NCBI GenBank assembly: GCA_963826795.1 | Contig: CAWGYT010000027.1 | Coordinates: 186,001 to 250,000 of the forward strand | DNA length: 64,000 nt | Source of the DNA: CAWGYT01 sp963826795 | Lineage (GTDB): Bacteria; Planctomycetota; Planctomycetia; Pirellulales; Pirellulaceae | Reading direction: 5' to 3' | In this document: positions 1 to 9,525 of the stretch, piece by piece | Layout: each line of letters opens with the position of its first letter | Position numbering within the stretch: the stretch's first letter is position 1 | Made by a program: the position numbers and the translations under genes | Notes under the pieces: model-generated | Databases searched by the model: none | Told to the model about the DNA's origin: nothing | The model's input: the letters and a program-made list of their open reading frames with translations, nothing else

Positions 1-338
1 TCCCGCAAGGGACGCGGATCGTGGACGTAGACGCAGTCGATCACGCGGCGAGCGGCGTCCTGGGCGTCGATCGTCCCCTGCTCGTCCACCCGCTCGAAGG
101 TCACGCGGGCCACAATGTTGCGGGCCGGAATGTCACCCACACGGTAGGGAAACGGAGGGACCCAGGCCCCCGTCAATAGCCAAGCGAGCAGCGCGGTGGC
201 ACAACACAACCCAACCCGCGTCAGGACGTCGCCACGGCGGACCAGCTTCCGCGCCTTCTCGAACGTTCCCGGCGGCAACTTTAACGTCGCAACGCGGTCC
301 GAGCGGGTCCGTTTCGTGGGTGTTGAAGACATGAGCAT
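1..338 (-). CDS. 7TM-HD (PgpH-like) phosphodiesterase, N-terminal part, cut by window edge
   Basis: Reading the minus strand from the ATG at 338 (a second in-frame ATG is at 332) gives an open frame that runs off the window. It has a basic N-terminus, one membrane segment (about residues 40-60, CCATALLAWLLTG), then PFPYRVGDIPARNIVARVTF, which is typical of the periplasmic start of 7TM-receptor HD-domain proteins (PgpH type, cyclic-di-AMP phosphodiesterases in other phyla). The gene directly follows phoH, a common order (phoH, 7TM-HD, ybeY). The HD catalytic domain is outside the window, so the activity is inferred from the N-terminus and context only. Confidence 0.75.
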   Translation of the reverse strand, partial: MLMSSTPTKRTRSDRVATLKLPPGTFEKARKLVRRGDVLTRVGLCCATALLAWLLTGAWVPPFPYRVGDIPARNIVARVTFERVDEQGTIDAQDAARRVIDCVYVHDPRPLR

Positions 339-432
339 CCAGGTTGTTGCAGAAGAGTAAGTCGATTCCCCGGGGCTGGAAGCGACGCGCGAAACCCGCC
401 GCGACCGTCCGGCGAGGGGACCTGACCTTCGA

Positions 433-1407
433 TTAGTTCGGGCCGCTCTCCGATCGAGACGGTCGCTTGGAATTCGAGCCTTCCTCGTAGGCCCGCACGA
501 TCTCCATCACCAGTCGATGTCGCACGATATCCGCCTTGCCCAGCCGGACGCCCGCAAACCCATCGATATCTTTCAACCGCCGCAGCGCATCTACCAGGCC
601 GCTCCGCGTGTGCGGCGGCAAGTCGATCTGGGTCTCGTCGCCGGCAACCACGATCTTTGAGCCGTGGCCCATCCGCGTCAGAAACATCTTCATCTGCGAG
701 ACCGTTGTGTTCTGCGCCTCATCCAAAATGATAAACGCCTCGTTCAACGTGCGGCCACGCATGTACGCCAAGGGAACCACTTCGATCACGTCTTCTTCCA
801 TTTGCCGTCGGATCTGGTCGTAGTCCATCATTTCGTAGAGGGCGTCCAGCAAGGGTCGCAAATAGGGATTGATCTTGGCGTGTAGATCGCCCGGCAAGAA
901 ACCCAGGCTCTCGCCCGCCTCGACCGCGGGGCGGACGAGCACGATTTTGCGGATCTGCTCGGACTTGAGTGCCTCGACGGCCAGGGCCACCGCGAGATAC
1001 GTCTTGCCGGTGCCCGAGGGTCCCACGGCGAAAGTCAAATCGTGGGGGCGAATGGCCTCCACGTAAACCGCTTGGCCGGCCGTGCGAGGCCGGATCTGAC
1101 GGCCGCTGGGCAACACGACAATCGCTTCACTGGCCACGGCGAGGGCCGTACCCGAGTATTGCTCCACGACCCGCGTCACTTCCTCCTCGGCCAACGAGCC
1201 GCGCTGTTCCAGGCAAGCCTTCAGCTGCTTGAGGGCCTCGGTGGCATCCGCGACCGCACGGCTCGAACCCGCAATACGGATCTGTCCGTCTCGATGCGTG
1301 ATATCGACACCAAAGGCATTTCGAATCCGCTTGATGTGCTGGTCACGTGTCCCGAACAGCGACAGCAGTGACTTGGCGTTGACCAGCGAAATGGTTGCTT
1401 CGGCCAT
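433..1407 (-). CDS. phoH: PhoH family ATPase (PhoL/YbeZ type)
   Basis: 324 residues, the normal family length. Residues 1-70 form the KH-like N-terminal region. The P-loop GPSGTGKTYLAVALAV lies near residue 130 and the Walker B-like FIILDEAQNTT near residue 225, followed by the conserved motif VVAGDETQIDLP. Proteins of this type are cytoplasmic NTPases that work with the YbeY endoribonuclease in 16S rRNA maturation and RNA quality control. The gene lies upstream of the 7TM-HD gene in the same direction with a gap of about 95 bp. The ATG at 1407 is followed directly by the conserved N-terminal region, so the start is secure. Confidence 0.93.
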   Translation of the reverse strand: MAEATISLVNAKSLLSLFGTRDQHIKRIRNAFGVDITHRDGQIRIAGSSRAVADATEALKQLKACLEQRGSLAEEEVTRVVEQYSGTALAVASEAIVVLPSGRQIRPRTAGQAVYVEAIRPHDLTFAVGPSGTGKTYLAVALAVEALKSEQIRKIVLVRPAVEAGESLGFLPGDLHAKINPYLRPLLDALYEMMDYDQIRRQMEEDVIEVVPLAYMRGRTLNEAFIILDEAQNTTVSQMKMFLTRMGHGSKIVVAGDETQIDLPPHTRSGLVDALRRLKDIDGFAGVRLGKADIVRHRLVMEIVRAYEEGSNSKRPSRSESGPN

Positions 1408-1606
1408 TCAATCCCGTGGACCCGTTCGGGCCCGCTCGTGGTCCTCCTAAGAATCAGCCAGTCCAGTTGTCTTAACTATAGTCCCGGACGCCTCCGCAAC
1501 GGAACCCAGAAAATCTCGTGTCATTTCAACGGGTCGCCCCTCAAGGCCCCGGAACGCCTCATGCGAGGGGGGTGGATCCCGAGCGAACGCAGGCCCCCTC
1601 CGCCGC

Positions 1607-2505
1607 TTATAACCAGCCGCTGACCCACCACAGGAAACTGACCGGCGCCGCCGCAAGGAGTGAATCGATCACGTCCATTACCCCCCCTAAACCCGGCATC
1701 CAAGCACTGGACTCTTTCTGATGAGCGTCTCGCTTCAGAAGCGACTCGGCCAAATCGCCCAGCAAACCAGCCAACACAAGGCTCGCCCCGAACAGGAGAT
1801 ACGCTCTCAGACTTCCCCGGTCGTGACCCGGCAACAACCAAGGCAGTAGAGTCGCTCGGCTCGCTCCCGCAGCGAGCATCGCAAACACAAGCCCGCCCAC
1901 CAGGCCCTCGAGGGTCTTGCCGGGACTGACTCGCGTCAGCTTGTGCCGCCCACTCGCCTTGCCGACAAAATATGCCCCCACATCCGCCAGTTTGACGACC
2001 AGGATCGTCGTAATCACCGCCACGAAACCCTCGCGACCCGGACCCAGCAGACGAAGCTGGATCAAGAATCCCGCGCTCAAGCCAATGTAAAGCGCGCCAG
2101 GCAGCCTCCGGCGACGCGGATCAAGGATTCGCCCGGCTCGCGATAGCGGACCAGCTCGGCCAAGAACACCAGCCAGACCGCCATCGTCAGACCCATCAGC
2201 GTCATTCCGGGCTTTCCCAGCGGACAGTTGCTCGGGTACTCGAGCCACAAGACGGGGGCGGACGAGCAGACGGTGACGCAGGCAATCGCCGCCAGGTTCG
2301 TCACGCCGGAACAGGGCAGCTGGGCGCACCGAATCAACTCGTTGATCTCCTGTCCCGCCAGCAAACTGATCAGCACCGTCAGGGGCACCAGCCAGATTCC
2401 GGGACGCCCGCCATGGAACTGGTCGTCCAGCCAGATGAGCAACAAGAGCGGCCCCAGGATGGCAGCCGCGGCAAGCAGTCGCGAGCGTAGCATGGACGAA
2501 CTCAA
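1607..2505 (-). CDS. cdsA: Phosphatidate cytidylyltransferase CdsA, interrupted by a frameshift
   Basis: CTP:phosphatidate cytidylyltransferase, an integral membrane enzyme making CDP-diacylglycerol for phospholipid synthesis. The N-terminal half (2505 down to about 2098) is a set of membrane helices ending VAGGCLA. The C-terminal half is in another frame from about 2095 (ALYIGLSAGFL onward) and contains the CDP-alcohol motif region SLLKRDAHQKESSAWMPGLG followed by GVMDVID. One missing base in GGCGCG near 2095 would rejoin the halves as LAALYIGL, giving about 299 residues. The signature deviates from the classical one (KE for KD, LGG for HGG, DVID for DRxD). The start overlaps the uppS stop by 4 bp, so the two are translationally coupled. 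Confidence 0.85.
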
Positions 2506-3350
2506 CCTTGACCGCTGGTGTCTTCCCGATTCAGCCCGCCGAAGCGGCGGTCGCGCGCGGCGAAGTCGCGGATCGCCAGGTGCAGGTCGCTGACCTCGAA
2601 TTCAGGCCAACATTTCGACGTGACCCAAAGCTCAGCGTAGCTGATCTGCCATAGCAGAAAATTGCTGACCCGCATCTCGCCCGCGGTGCGGATCAGAAGG
2701 TCCGGGTCGGGCATCCCAGCCGTGTCCAAGTACGAAGAGATCATTTCCTCGTCAATCTCGTCCACGCGACACGTTCCGTCACACGCCGCCTGGGCGATCT
2801 GCCGCACGGCATCAACCACTTCCGATCGGCCACCATAGTTAATTGCCAAACAGAGACACGTGCCCGTGTTGGATCGAGTCATGTCGATCGTCTTGTTGAT
2901 CGCCCCCAACGCCGCCGGGGAAATCCCCTCTCGCCGACCAATCACGCGGACCAAAATGTTCTGCTTCATGATCAAGCTGCGTTCCTCGATCATGTACTGC
3001 TCGAGCAGATGCATCAGAAAGTCCAATTCCTTTCGCGGACGCTTCCAATTTTCGCTGGAGAGACAATACAGCGTGAGCTGGCCGATCCCCAGTCGGGCGC
3101 ACTCTTCGACCGTCCTCCGGACGCTCGATACGCCACGACGGTGCCCTTCGATTCGCGGGAGGCCGCGTCGCTGGGCCCAGCGACCGTTTCCATCCATGAT
3201 GATCGCGATATGACGCGGCCGACGCTCGACAGGAATCTCAACGTCGATGGTCGCGGTTGTCGTCGATGAACTGGCCACGCTAGTCTCGTCGTCTCGGTCC
3301 GTCACGGAAACATCTTGTAAAATCGGGCCGCTCCCACGCGGCGTCGCCAC
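2502..3350 (-). CDS. uppS: Isoprenyl (undecaprenyl) diphosphate synthase
   Basis: 282 residues. Cis-prenyltransferase that condenses isopentenyl diphosphate units onto farnesyl diphosphate to make the lipid carrier for cell-envelope synthesis. The catalytic motif HIAIIMDGNGRWAQRRG is at about residues 47-63, LTLYCLSSENW near 103, and the substrate-binding motif LIRTAGEMRVSNFLLWQ near 225, which has AGEMR where most homologues have SGEQR. About 45 poorly conserved residues precede the catalytic core, so the true start could lie a little downstream of 3350. It is followed by cdsA with a 4-bp overlap, the usual uppS-cdsA pair. Confidence 0.94.
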   Translation of the reverse strand: MATPRGSGPILQDVSVTDRDDETSVASSSTTTATIDVEIPVERRPRHIAIIMDGNGRWAQRRGLPRIEGHRRGVSSVRRTVEECARLGIGQLTLYCLSSENWKRPRKELDFLMHLLEQYMIEERSLIMKQNILVRVIGRREGISPAALGAINKTIDMTRSNTGTCLCLAINYGGRSEVVDAVRQIAQAACDGTCRVDEIDEEMISSYLDTAGMPDPDLLIRTAGEMRVSNFLLWQISYAELWVTSKCWPEFEVSDLHLAIRDFAARDRRFGGLNREDTSGQG

Positions 3351-3393
3351 CCGCCACCCTTCGGCCGGTCGACGATCGGTTTCCCGTGTGGAA

Positions 3394-4719
3394 CTAATGG
3401 CGGCGGGTCAATTCCCCGTAGGTGGCGGCCAAATCAGGATCTAGAAACATCGTTTGGGCACGATCCGGTCCCACCGAGATGACTCCCACGGGGCGCCCCA
3501 CCAACTCACCAATCCGCGCAATGTAGCGGCGCGCATTCTCGGGTAAATCCTCCGGGCGATCAATCTCGGATACGTCCTGTTCCCAACCCGGGAGGGTTTC
3601 ATAAATCGGCTCGGCCCGCCGCAAGTCATCCACGTGGCTCGGAAAATCACGAATCTCGCAGCCGTCAATCCGGTACGCCACGCAGACCTTGATCTCGGGG
3701 AGCTCGCACAAGACATCCATCATCATCAGCGACAAGGCATTCACGCCGCTCAGCCGCGCCGTATATCGCACCGCGACCGCATCAAACCAGCCACATCGCC
3801 GAGGCCGTCCGGTCGTTGTGCCGTACTCGTTGCCCCGGTCGCGAATGTGCTGCCCGATCGCGTTGTCCTGCTCCGTTGGAAATGGGCCGCCGCCAACGCG
3901 CGTGGTGTAGGACTTGATTACCCCCAGTACCCGCTGAATCGCGCTTCCCGGGACACCCGATCCGGCAGCCACGCCAACGCCCGAACTATTGCTGCTGGTC
4001 ACGAACGGATACGTGCCATGGTCGATGTCCAGCAACGCCCCCTGAGCTCCTTCGTATAAGATCCGCTTGTCCGCTTCCACCGCATCCAACAAGAGCGGCG
4101 TCGTGTCCGTCACGTGCGTCTCGAGTTCCGCCGCGTAACCGGAATACTCGCGGTAGATCGTGTCCGCGTCCAAGGTCAACGGCTCCGGGCTCAGACTCCC
4201 CAAGAGCGTTTGCTTGATCGCCGTCAGCCGATCAATGCGTTCCTTGAAGTCCGGCCGGTACATATCCCCCAATCGTACTGCGGTCTGACGCCCGACCTTG
4301 TCGCGATAGCAGGGACCAATCCCCCGCAGCGTGGTCCCGATGTTCTCGCCATCCACGATCGCCTGGTTGAGCAGACGGTCCTCCTCCAAATGCCAGGGAA
4401 ACACGACATGCACGCGATCGCTAATCAGCAAATTCTCGCCGGCATGAATCCCTCGCTCGCGCAGGGATCGGATTTCCTGAAGAATCGTGGGAGGATTCAA
4501 GACCACCCCCGGTGTAATCAGATTCACCACCTGCGGATTCAGGATCCCACTGGGAATGTGATGCAGCTTGTAGGTCTGATCGCCTACCACCACCGTATGA
4601 CCCGCGTTTGCACCTCCCTGGTAGCGGACCACAAAGTCGAAATCGGAGGTCAACAAGTCGACCAACTTCCCCTTGGCCTCGTCACCCCACTGCAGTCCGA
4701 TCACGCAAGTGCCTGGCAC
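3394..4719 (-). CDS. purA: Adenylosuccinate synthetase
   Basis: Converts IMP and aspartate to adenylosuccinate with GTP in purine synthesis. The N-terminal P-loop region CVIGLQWGDEAKGK is followed by VRYQGGANAGHT, both family hallmarks; DRVHVVFPWH, GTTLRGIGPCY and GTTTGRPRRCGWFDAV follow in order. I place the start at the GTG of 4719 (PGTCVIGLQ) because a G-run Shine-Dalgarno lies just upstream; the frame also stays open to a GTG at 4758, giving 13 extra non-conserved residues. The resulting 441 residues match the family length. It lies 43 bp upstream of uppS on the same strand. Confidence 0.95.
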   Translation of the reverse strand: MPGTCVIGLQWGDEAKGKLVDLLTSDFDFVVRYQGGANAGHTVVVGDQTYKLHHIPSGILNPQVVNLITPGVVLNPPTILQEIRSLRERGIHAGENLLISDRVHVVFPWHLEEDRLLNQAIVDGENIGTTLRGIGPCYRDKVGRQTAVRLGDMYRPDFKERIDRLTAIKQTLLGSLSPEPLTLDADTIYREYSGYAAELETHVTDTTPLLLDAVEADKRILYEGAQGALLDIDHGTYPFVTSSNSSGVGVAAGSGVPGSAIQRVLGVIKSYTTRVGGGPFPTEQDNAIGQHIRDRGNEYGTTTGRPRRCGWFDAVAVRYTARLSGVNALSLMMMDVLCELPEIKVCVAYRIDGCEIRDFPSHVDDLRRAEPIYETLPGWEQDVSEIDRPEDLPENARRYIARIGELVGRPVGVISVGPDRAQTMFLDPDLAATYGELTRRH

Positions 4720-5036
4720 CGTGTTATCCCCCCGTCTGGAATCGCCGCCCGCGAGCACGACAAACCCGCCAGTCTATGGGTTGCCCGGCCGCGTATCAAG
4801 CCGCGGAGAGAATTCAAACGATTCGACGCCCGCAGGTTCACTCCTGTCCCTCCGACGCGCGTTCGTCGCGAGCGGACCGGCCCCCCCCCCCGTTTTGCCA
4901 TCCCTACCTTTGAGCGATAAGAACTCCTCGCACTACCTCTCTGCTCCCGCGCGTTCGATTACCGCGAGCGAAGATCACCTGACCACATGCCTTGAATTGC
5001 CCACGCGCTCGCGAACTGGGACGCCGCTCCCATGGA
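4720..5036. other. Intergenic, no gene seen
   Basis: Spacer between the SpoU methyltransferase stop and purA start. It contains a C-run (about 4879-4889). Open frames here have no recognisable domain and overlap in several frames. Confidence 0.5.
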
Positions 5037-5537
5037 TCACCCTTCGGGGAACTGGCGACAATACTCGTAAAGGGCCATCGCCGTCGCCGTCGCCACGTTG
5101 TAGCTGGCCGGTCTCCCATAAACGGGAATTTCGACGACGTCCTGCAACAAATCCAAAACCTCCTGCTCCAAACCCAGTCGCTCGTGGCCAATGACGAGGA
5201 CGGTGGGGCGAGCAAATCGATACGTGTGCAAATCCTGCGAGCCGCTGGCCTGCTCCAGCCCGACCAGCCGATAGCCCTCCGTTCGCAATTGCTTGAGAAT
5301 CGGCGGGAGGCTGCGCCGCCGCTGAATCTCCACTTGCTCCAGTGCATCACGCGCAATTTTCGGGTCGATCCTGCCAGATCCGCACGCGATCATGCGCGTG
5401 ATCCCGCAGCACCCTGCCGTCCGTACGATCCGCGCGAGATTGATCTGACTGCGTAACGGTGGCAGTGCGAGCACGATCTCGCGTGGCCGTTTCAACGTCG
5501 TCGCCGTCTTGTGACGCTGATGGACGAATGGATCCAT
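5037..5537 (-). CDS. SpoU/TrmH-type RNA 2'-O-methyltransferase (SPOUT family)
   Basis: The conserved domain fills residues 15-166: motif 1 RSQINLARIVRTAGCCG, motif 2 VIGHERLGLEQEVL and motif 3 IPVYGRPASYNVATATA. These bind S-adenosylmethionine in the trefoil knot and methylate a ribose 2'-OH of tRNA or rRNA. The frame extends upstream to 5774, but the residues there are unlike the family and overlap the ArsR gene, so I choose the ATG at 5537 (MDPFVHQ). This gives 166 residues, the usual length of the short TrmH/TrmL type. The RNA target cannot be told from sequence alone. Confidence 0.85.
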   Translation of the reverse strand: MDPFVHQRHKTATTLKRPREIVLALPPLRSQINLARIVRTAGCCGITRMIACGSGRIDPKIARDALEQVEIQRRRSLPPILKQLRTEGYRLVGLEQASGSQDLHTYRFARPTVLVIGHERLGLEQEVLDLLQDVVEIPVYGRPASYNVATATAMALYEYCRQFPEG

Positions 5538-5643
5538 GAGGACTTCTACGCACCTCCGTTCGAATCGAAACCCAACGCGACCTGTCGCCGATCCCAGCCG
5601 GCTAATGGTCTGATCCGGCGGATGGTCTGATCGACGGTGGGTC

Positions 5644-6006
5644 TCAAGATGCCGACAGCGCGTCGTCTGCGGAGTCGTCCGGAGCCAGGAAATCGCTCCA
5701 ACGAAACGCCGCGACGGCCTCGACGCGTTCCGGAATGCAACGATAGTAGTTGTGCTTTCCCTCGCGCCGCGCACAAATCAGTCCGGCATCGCGGAGCAAC
5801 GCCAAATGGTGGCTGACGGCTGGCTGACTTTGTTCCAGCGAATCACATAGGGAAGTCACGTTCAGCTCGCCGTTTTGCACCAGCAGGCTCAGCACGCGTA
5901 AACGAGTCTCGTCCGCCAGCAGCTTGAAGGATGCGACACGCTCGCGTAACTGAATGAGATGAGAATCGTCGACCGGCGCAGCTGGATGCGATGTCCAAGG
6001 ACGCAT
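5644..6006 (-). CDS. ArsR/SmtB-family HTH transcriptional regulator
   Basis: 120 residues with a winged helix: LLADETRLRVLSLL (helix 1-2), LCDSLEQSQPAVSHHLALLR (recognition helix) and LICARREGKHNYY (wing). The ATG at 6006 is preceded by AGAGGGA at good spacing, so I prefer it to the longer frame opening at 6114. The Cys-rich metal site (ELCVCDL) of classical ArsR/SmtB members is absent, so the signal need not be a metal. It is monocistronic as far as visible, between the methyltransferase and a 288-bp spacer. Target genes are not evident. Confidence 0.87.
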   Translation of the reverse strand: MRPWTSHPAAPVDDSHLIQLRERVASFKLLADETRLRVLSLLVQNGELNVTSLCDSLEQSQPAVSHHLALLRDAGLICARREGKHNYYRCIPERVEAVAAFRWSDFLAPDDSADDALSAS

Positions 6007-6294
6007 AACTGTGATCCCTCTGTTCCGCGAGCTGTGATGGTGCCCGGGCGGATTTCGCGAAATGGACGGTCGGCGCGTCGCGCCGGCCTCAAATCCCGTT
6101 CGCTGATTCGCCACGGATACTTTGTGGTTCGTTCCCAGTCGATCTCACAGAACGTGACAGGAACCACGATCGACTGACAAGCCCCCCAACTTACGCTTGC
6201 ACGTCAGCCAGTATTCTAAGCGACTCGAACAGGCAAAACAAAGGCTTGACCAATCGGATCAAGGAAAAAACGACCGCGACTTGAGCGGTAGAAT

Positions 6295-6849
6295 TCAGGC
6301 CTTGGTCCCGTCCTCGGCGCGAAGCGGCACCAGATCGCACGCCTGGTTAGCGGCCAGGATCGAATCCACGGCTTCCGGATGATGTCCGTCCGCCGCCGCC
6401 GACCAAGCGCGATTCAAATACCGTTCGACCAGCGCGATTTCGATGATGACCTCGGCCCCACGCGTGACTCCCAGCCGTTGGACAATCAGCCCGCGTGATT
6501 CGGCGAAGGGCAACAGAAAGGCTTCGTTCAACGAGTCCAGCCGCGACAACAATTCGTCGCAGTCCAATTGCGAGGCATCTTGCACTAAGTCACACAGCGG
6601 CTTGCGGATTCCTTCGATCAGCGCAAAGGGATTGCGGTTGGGCGCGGCGGTAAGGTCCGAATCGCCGGCGGAATATCGCTTGCTGCGCCGCCAACCCACG
6701 ACCCCGATCAGGGCAATCGCGACGCCCACCAGCGAGACGACCGTCGTGCTGGGAAACTGCCCCGCCGCAGCGGGAAGCTTCGCCGCAGCGCACACGGCAA
6801 TCACGATTCCGACGGCCGTCACGACCATGCTGCCGGCTTGGTTCATCAC
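6295..6849 (-). CDS. Small membrane protein of unknown function, downstream of OPT transporter
   Basis: 184 residues. Two hydrophobic segments near the N-terminus (about 8-28 and 36-52) are followed by a soluble helical domain of about 120 residues (LDCDELLSRLDSLNEAFLLPF, VIIEIALVERYLNRAWSAAA) without a motif I recognise. The start is 30 bp after the OPT transporter stop on the same strand, so the two are probably co-transcribed and the protein may be an accessory to the transporter (inference from position). Confidence 0.7.
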   Translation of the reverse strand: MMNQAGSMVVTAVGIVIAVCAAAKLPAAAGQFPSTTVVSLVGVAIALIGVVGWRRSKRYSAGDSDLTAAPNRNPFALIEGIRKPLCDLVQDASQLDCDELLSRLDSLNEAFLLPFAESRGLIVQRLGVTRGAEVIIEIALVERYLNRAWSAAADGHHPEAVDSILAANQACDLVPLRAEDGTKA

Positions 6850-6879
6850 GAAACTCCCTCCCGGCGCAGACGATGCCGT

Positions 6880-8703
6880 TTAGGTCGGTGACGCAAGTAA
6901 AATCCGATAGGCGGTATTGGCCACACCCATGATTGCCTCTCCGACAATCAACCCAGCGGCGAAAGGAACTAGCTTGCGTTCGCAAAAGGCGAGTCCCCAA
7001 TGACGCTCGATTCCCATTTGAACAAAACAGCCAATGCCGTAGCCGAGTGTGATCGAGAACGGGAGATACATGGCCAGCCCGATCAGGACTCCCAGCCCCG
7101 CGAAGGGAGCGGCCCCGAGCGCCGCCCCGATGGCACCGCCCAGGGCGTATTTATCGAGCGGAACGTTGTTGTCCCGCACCGCCTCGATGATCCCCATCAG
7201 CGCTCCGCCCTGAGGCGCGGGAAGACGCGTGCCATTGCCGAATCCATTGGCTCCCCCGCTGCCCCCGGTCCAGAGAATGTGCAGCGCGGCCAAGGCCACC
7301 AACGCTCCGATCCACGTCGTTCCGAATTGGACCAGCTGCTGTGTCCGGGGACGAGCTCCGATCATGAAACCCGTTTTCAAATCCTGCATCATGTCCGCAC
7401 CCTGCCCGATCGCGACGCTCACGGCAACGCCCACCACCATCGCGGCGGCGATGTTTTTGTGCAGCAAGAACATCATCAGGGTGACCGAGATCAGCGCCAT
7501 CCCGGACATCGGTGAGATGTCGGTCATACCGGTCGCTTGGGCCACGATCAGAGCCGCGACGCTCAGCCACAGCGTACCGACGACGGCCGCCAGCAGCGCC
7601 TGCATCACCGTGATCTCAGGCGTCAGCCAGGCAGCCAGAAAAAACAGCAACAGGCCGCTCACAAGGCCGAGCAGCACGGCTGACAGGCCAAGTTCGTCGC
7701 CCGTCCGACCCCCAGCGCGCGCGGTTTTCGCGGCACTCATCAAGGCGGCAAACGCGCCCTTGATCGCAGGAAATGACATCACCAAGCCCATCAACGCGCC
7801 CCCGATCAGAACGCCGATTCCCAAGGGGCGCAGCATTTGCGCATACACAACGTCCGCCGCCTCCACGCCGCTCGGGACCCACTGGAGGTTGACCGCTGTC
7901 GGCGAGATAAACCACCAGGAAAGGGCTCCGCCCAAGAAGAACGGCAATCCACCTCGTCCCGATAACATCCCCGCGGCGATGTTCATCAGCGACAGACTAA
8001 CGACAGGCGCCACGTAGTCGGGTAAAACGTGCCATCCAAAACTCAACTCGTCGCCAATCAGCCCGAACCCCAGCGATTCGACCATTTCGGGACGGTCCAG
8101 CCACCCCGTATCGACCACCCATTTCCACGCGGCGCTGATTAGAAAACCCGCGCCCAGCAGCTTCGCTTTGTCCACCCCGGCGGACCCCGCCCGGATGATC
8201 GACGCGGTGGCGACGCCTGAAGGAAAACGCAGACGATCGAACTCGATCATCTGCTTCCGCAGCGGAATGATCACCGCGACTCCCAACACCGCGCCGGCGA
8301 TTCCCGCGATGGCCAGCGGCAGCACCCGAAAATCCAAACCCGATCCACCTTCCAGACGCAGCTTCGCGTCCAGCATGTACAGTGCCGGAACCGTATAGAC
8401 GATGCCGGTGCCCGCGGTGTTGATTCCTGAGGCGATGGTTTGGTTGATGTTGTTCTCGACCATCGTTCCGCGCCGCAAGATCCCGCGCAGAATCGCATAT
8501 CCCATAATCGCCGCGACGGTCGAACCACCTATCGAAAATCCCAGCTTGAGCGCCGCGTAGACGAACGCCACATTCAGCACGATGCCCTGCAGGACCCCCA
8601 GGACGACCGCCGCGATCGTCAATTCCCGATAGGCCACACGTGTCATCTGAAATCCCGACGGATCAAGGGGAAGCGGACAGTCGAGCCGAATGCGCCGTAA
8701 CAA
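6880..8703 (-). CDS. OPT (oligopeptide transporter) family membrane protein
   Basis: 607 residues with more than twelve hydrophobic helices, a size and pattern of the OPT/YSL family, which imports oligopeptides or metal-chelate complexes by proton coupling. Family-like stretches include the N-terminal YRELTIAAVVLGVLQG, LRFPSGVATASIIRAG, FGWHVLPDYVAPVVSLSLMN and LKTGFMIGARPRTQQLVQFG. The frame opens at a TTG at 8703; CPLPLDPSGFQ upstream of the first internal Met looks family-like, so a start near 8703 is kept, although no strong ribosome site is visible. It overlaps the upstream small gene by about 40 bp. Substrate unknown. Confidence 0.85.
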   Translation of the reverse strand: MLRRIRLDCPLPLDPSGFQMTRVAYRELTIAAVVLGVLQGIVLNVAFVYAALKLGFSIGGSTVAAIMGYAILRGILRRGTMVENNINQTIASGINTAGTGIVYTVPALYMLDAKLRLEGGSGLDFRVLPLAIAGIAGAVLGVAVIIPLRKQMIEFDRLRFPSGVATASIIRAGSAGVDKAKLLGAGFLISAAWKWVVDTGWLDRPEMVESLGFGLIGDELSFGWHVLPDYVAPVVSLSLMNIAAGMLSGRGGLPFFLGGALSWWFISPTAVNLQWVPSGVEAADVVYAQMLRPLGIGVLIGGALMGLVMSFPAIKGAFAALMSAAKTARAGGRTGDELGLSAVLLGLVSGLLLFFLAAWLTPEITVMQALLAAVVGTLWLSVAALIVAQATGMTDISPMSGMALISVTLMMFLLHKNIAAAMVVGVAVSVAIGQGADMMQDLKTGFMIGARPRTQQLVQFGTTWIGALVALAALHILWTGGSGGANGFGNGTRLPAPQGGALMGIIEAVRDNNVPLDKYALGGAIGAALGAAPFAGLGVLIGLAMYLPFSITLGYGIGCFVQMGIERHWGLAFCERKLVPFAAGLIVGEAIMGVANTAYRILLASPT

Positions 8704-9207
8704 TCACGTTGGTCTGACAATAGAAGTGAATCGCGTCGACGACTTCCTCGCGCGAATCGTGCCACTCGACATAAGAAGCCAGAAAGCGGCCGAAGAGCAC
8801 ATCGTCTCGTTCGAAGAGTATCAAAACACCGCGCCGCTGAATACGGCACTGACGGACAGACCGCCAGGGAATCAGCCGCCGCCAGCCCAGACAAACTTGC
8901 TCGATCCCGCGTCCCTGCAATCGATAGTGAACCGGCAACCAGAATCGCCACATCGAGACGACAACGGCCGCCATGGCCAATAGTCCCATCGGGACGCTCT
9001 CAGAAAGCCAAATGCCGAGCGCCCCACGGCGACCGTGCCCAGCACGATAGCAAAGCTGCGCCAGCCGCTATCGACTAGCGGCCAGTTGCGCAGCGCCACG
9101 CTCGGAACAAGTGTTTCGGCCAATGTCAGGACCGGCCGCGGCTGGCTTGAATTGATTTCCACGGCGCTCGCCTCGGGAACGTTGCGGCTGGGACACGGGT
9201 CGTTCAC
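8663..9207 (-). CDS. Hypothetical membrane protein with PH-like region, frameshifted
   Basis: Two overlapping frames make one protein. The first (9207 down to about 9015) reads RPVLTLAETLVPSVALRNWP then GWRSFAIVLGTVAVG. The second (about 9018 to 8663) reads ALGIWLSESVPMGLLAMAA, then the soluble part FWLPVHYRLQGRGIEQVC with RLIPWRSVRQCRIQRRGVLI. One G missing from GTGGGGCGCTC near 9015 would rejoin them (VAVGALGIW). The order two membrane helices plus a PH-like beta domain with IPWRSV is common in planctomycete conserved hypotheticals. It overlaps the OPT transporter start and is probably in its operon. Confidence 0.6.
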
Positions 9208-9525
9208 CCGACGGAGCGCGGCGAGTCGCAGCGCTTCGCGTCCAGTTGCGGAGGCCTCCCGTCGACGTGTCCGGTTGGCGCAGTACTTCGCAGTCCCTTG
9301 TGAAGCGTGCGTTCATCGTCGACCAGGGTACCCCAACTCCGGATTCAAACCAAGCTTCGGGCACAAAATCATCCGCGGATCGGGAGCATGTCCGTGCGAG
9401 TTCGTCGTTTCCCACGTTCCTGGGGGGCGGATCAAAGCCTTTTCCGGGGGGGGGGGCCGAACTCGAACCCTCGCAATGATCTTCGGCCACTTCGCGCGAT
9501 CCGACGTGACACGATTTCCCACGCG
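9208..9525. other. Intergenic with a long G run
   Basis: No convincing gene. It contains a run of about ten Gs near 9447-9457. The stretch after it resembles a T-arm on the minus strand (GGGTTCGAGTTCGG), but no paired stem or cloverleaf can be built. Confidence 0.4.

Noticed and set aside
5538..5774. N-terminal extension of the SpoU methyltransferase
   Set aside because: Residues are not family-like and overlap the ArsR gene; the ATG at 5537 gives the normal length.
9440..9500. tRNA-like T-arm on the minus strand (GGGTTCGAGTTCGG next to a C-run)
   Set aside because: The stem does not pair on both sides of the loop and no anticodon arm, D-arm or acceptor stem can be formed at the right distance.
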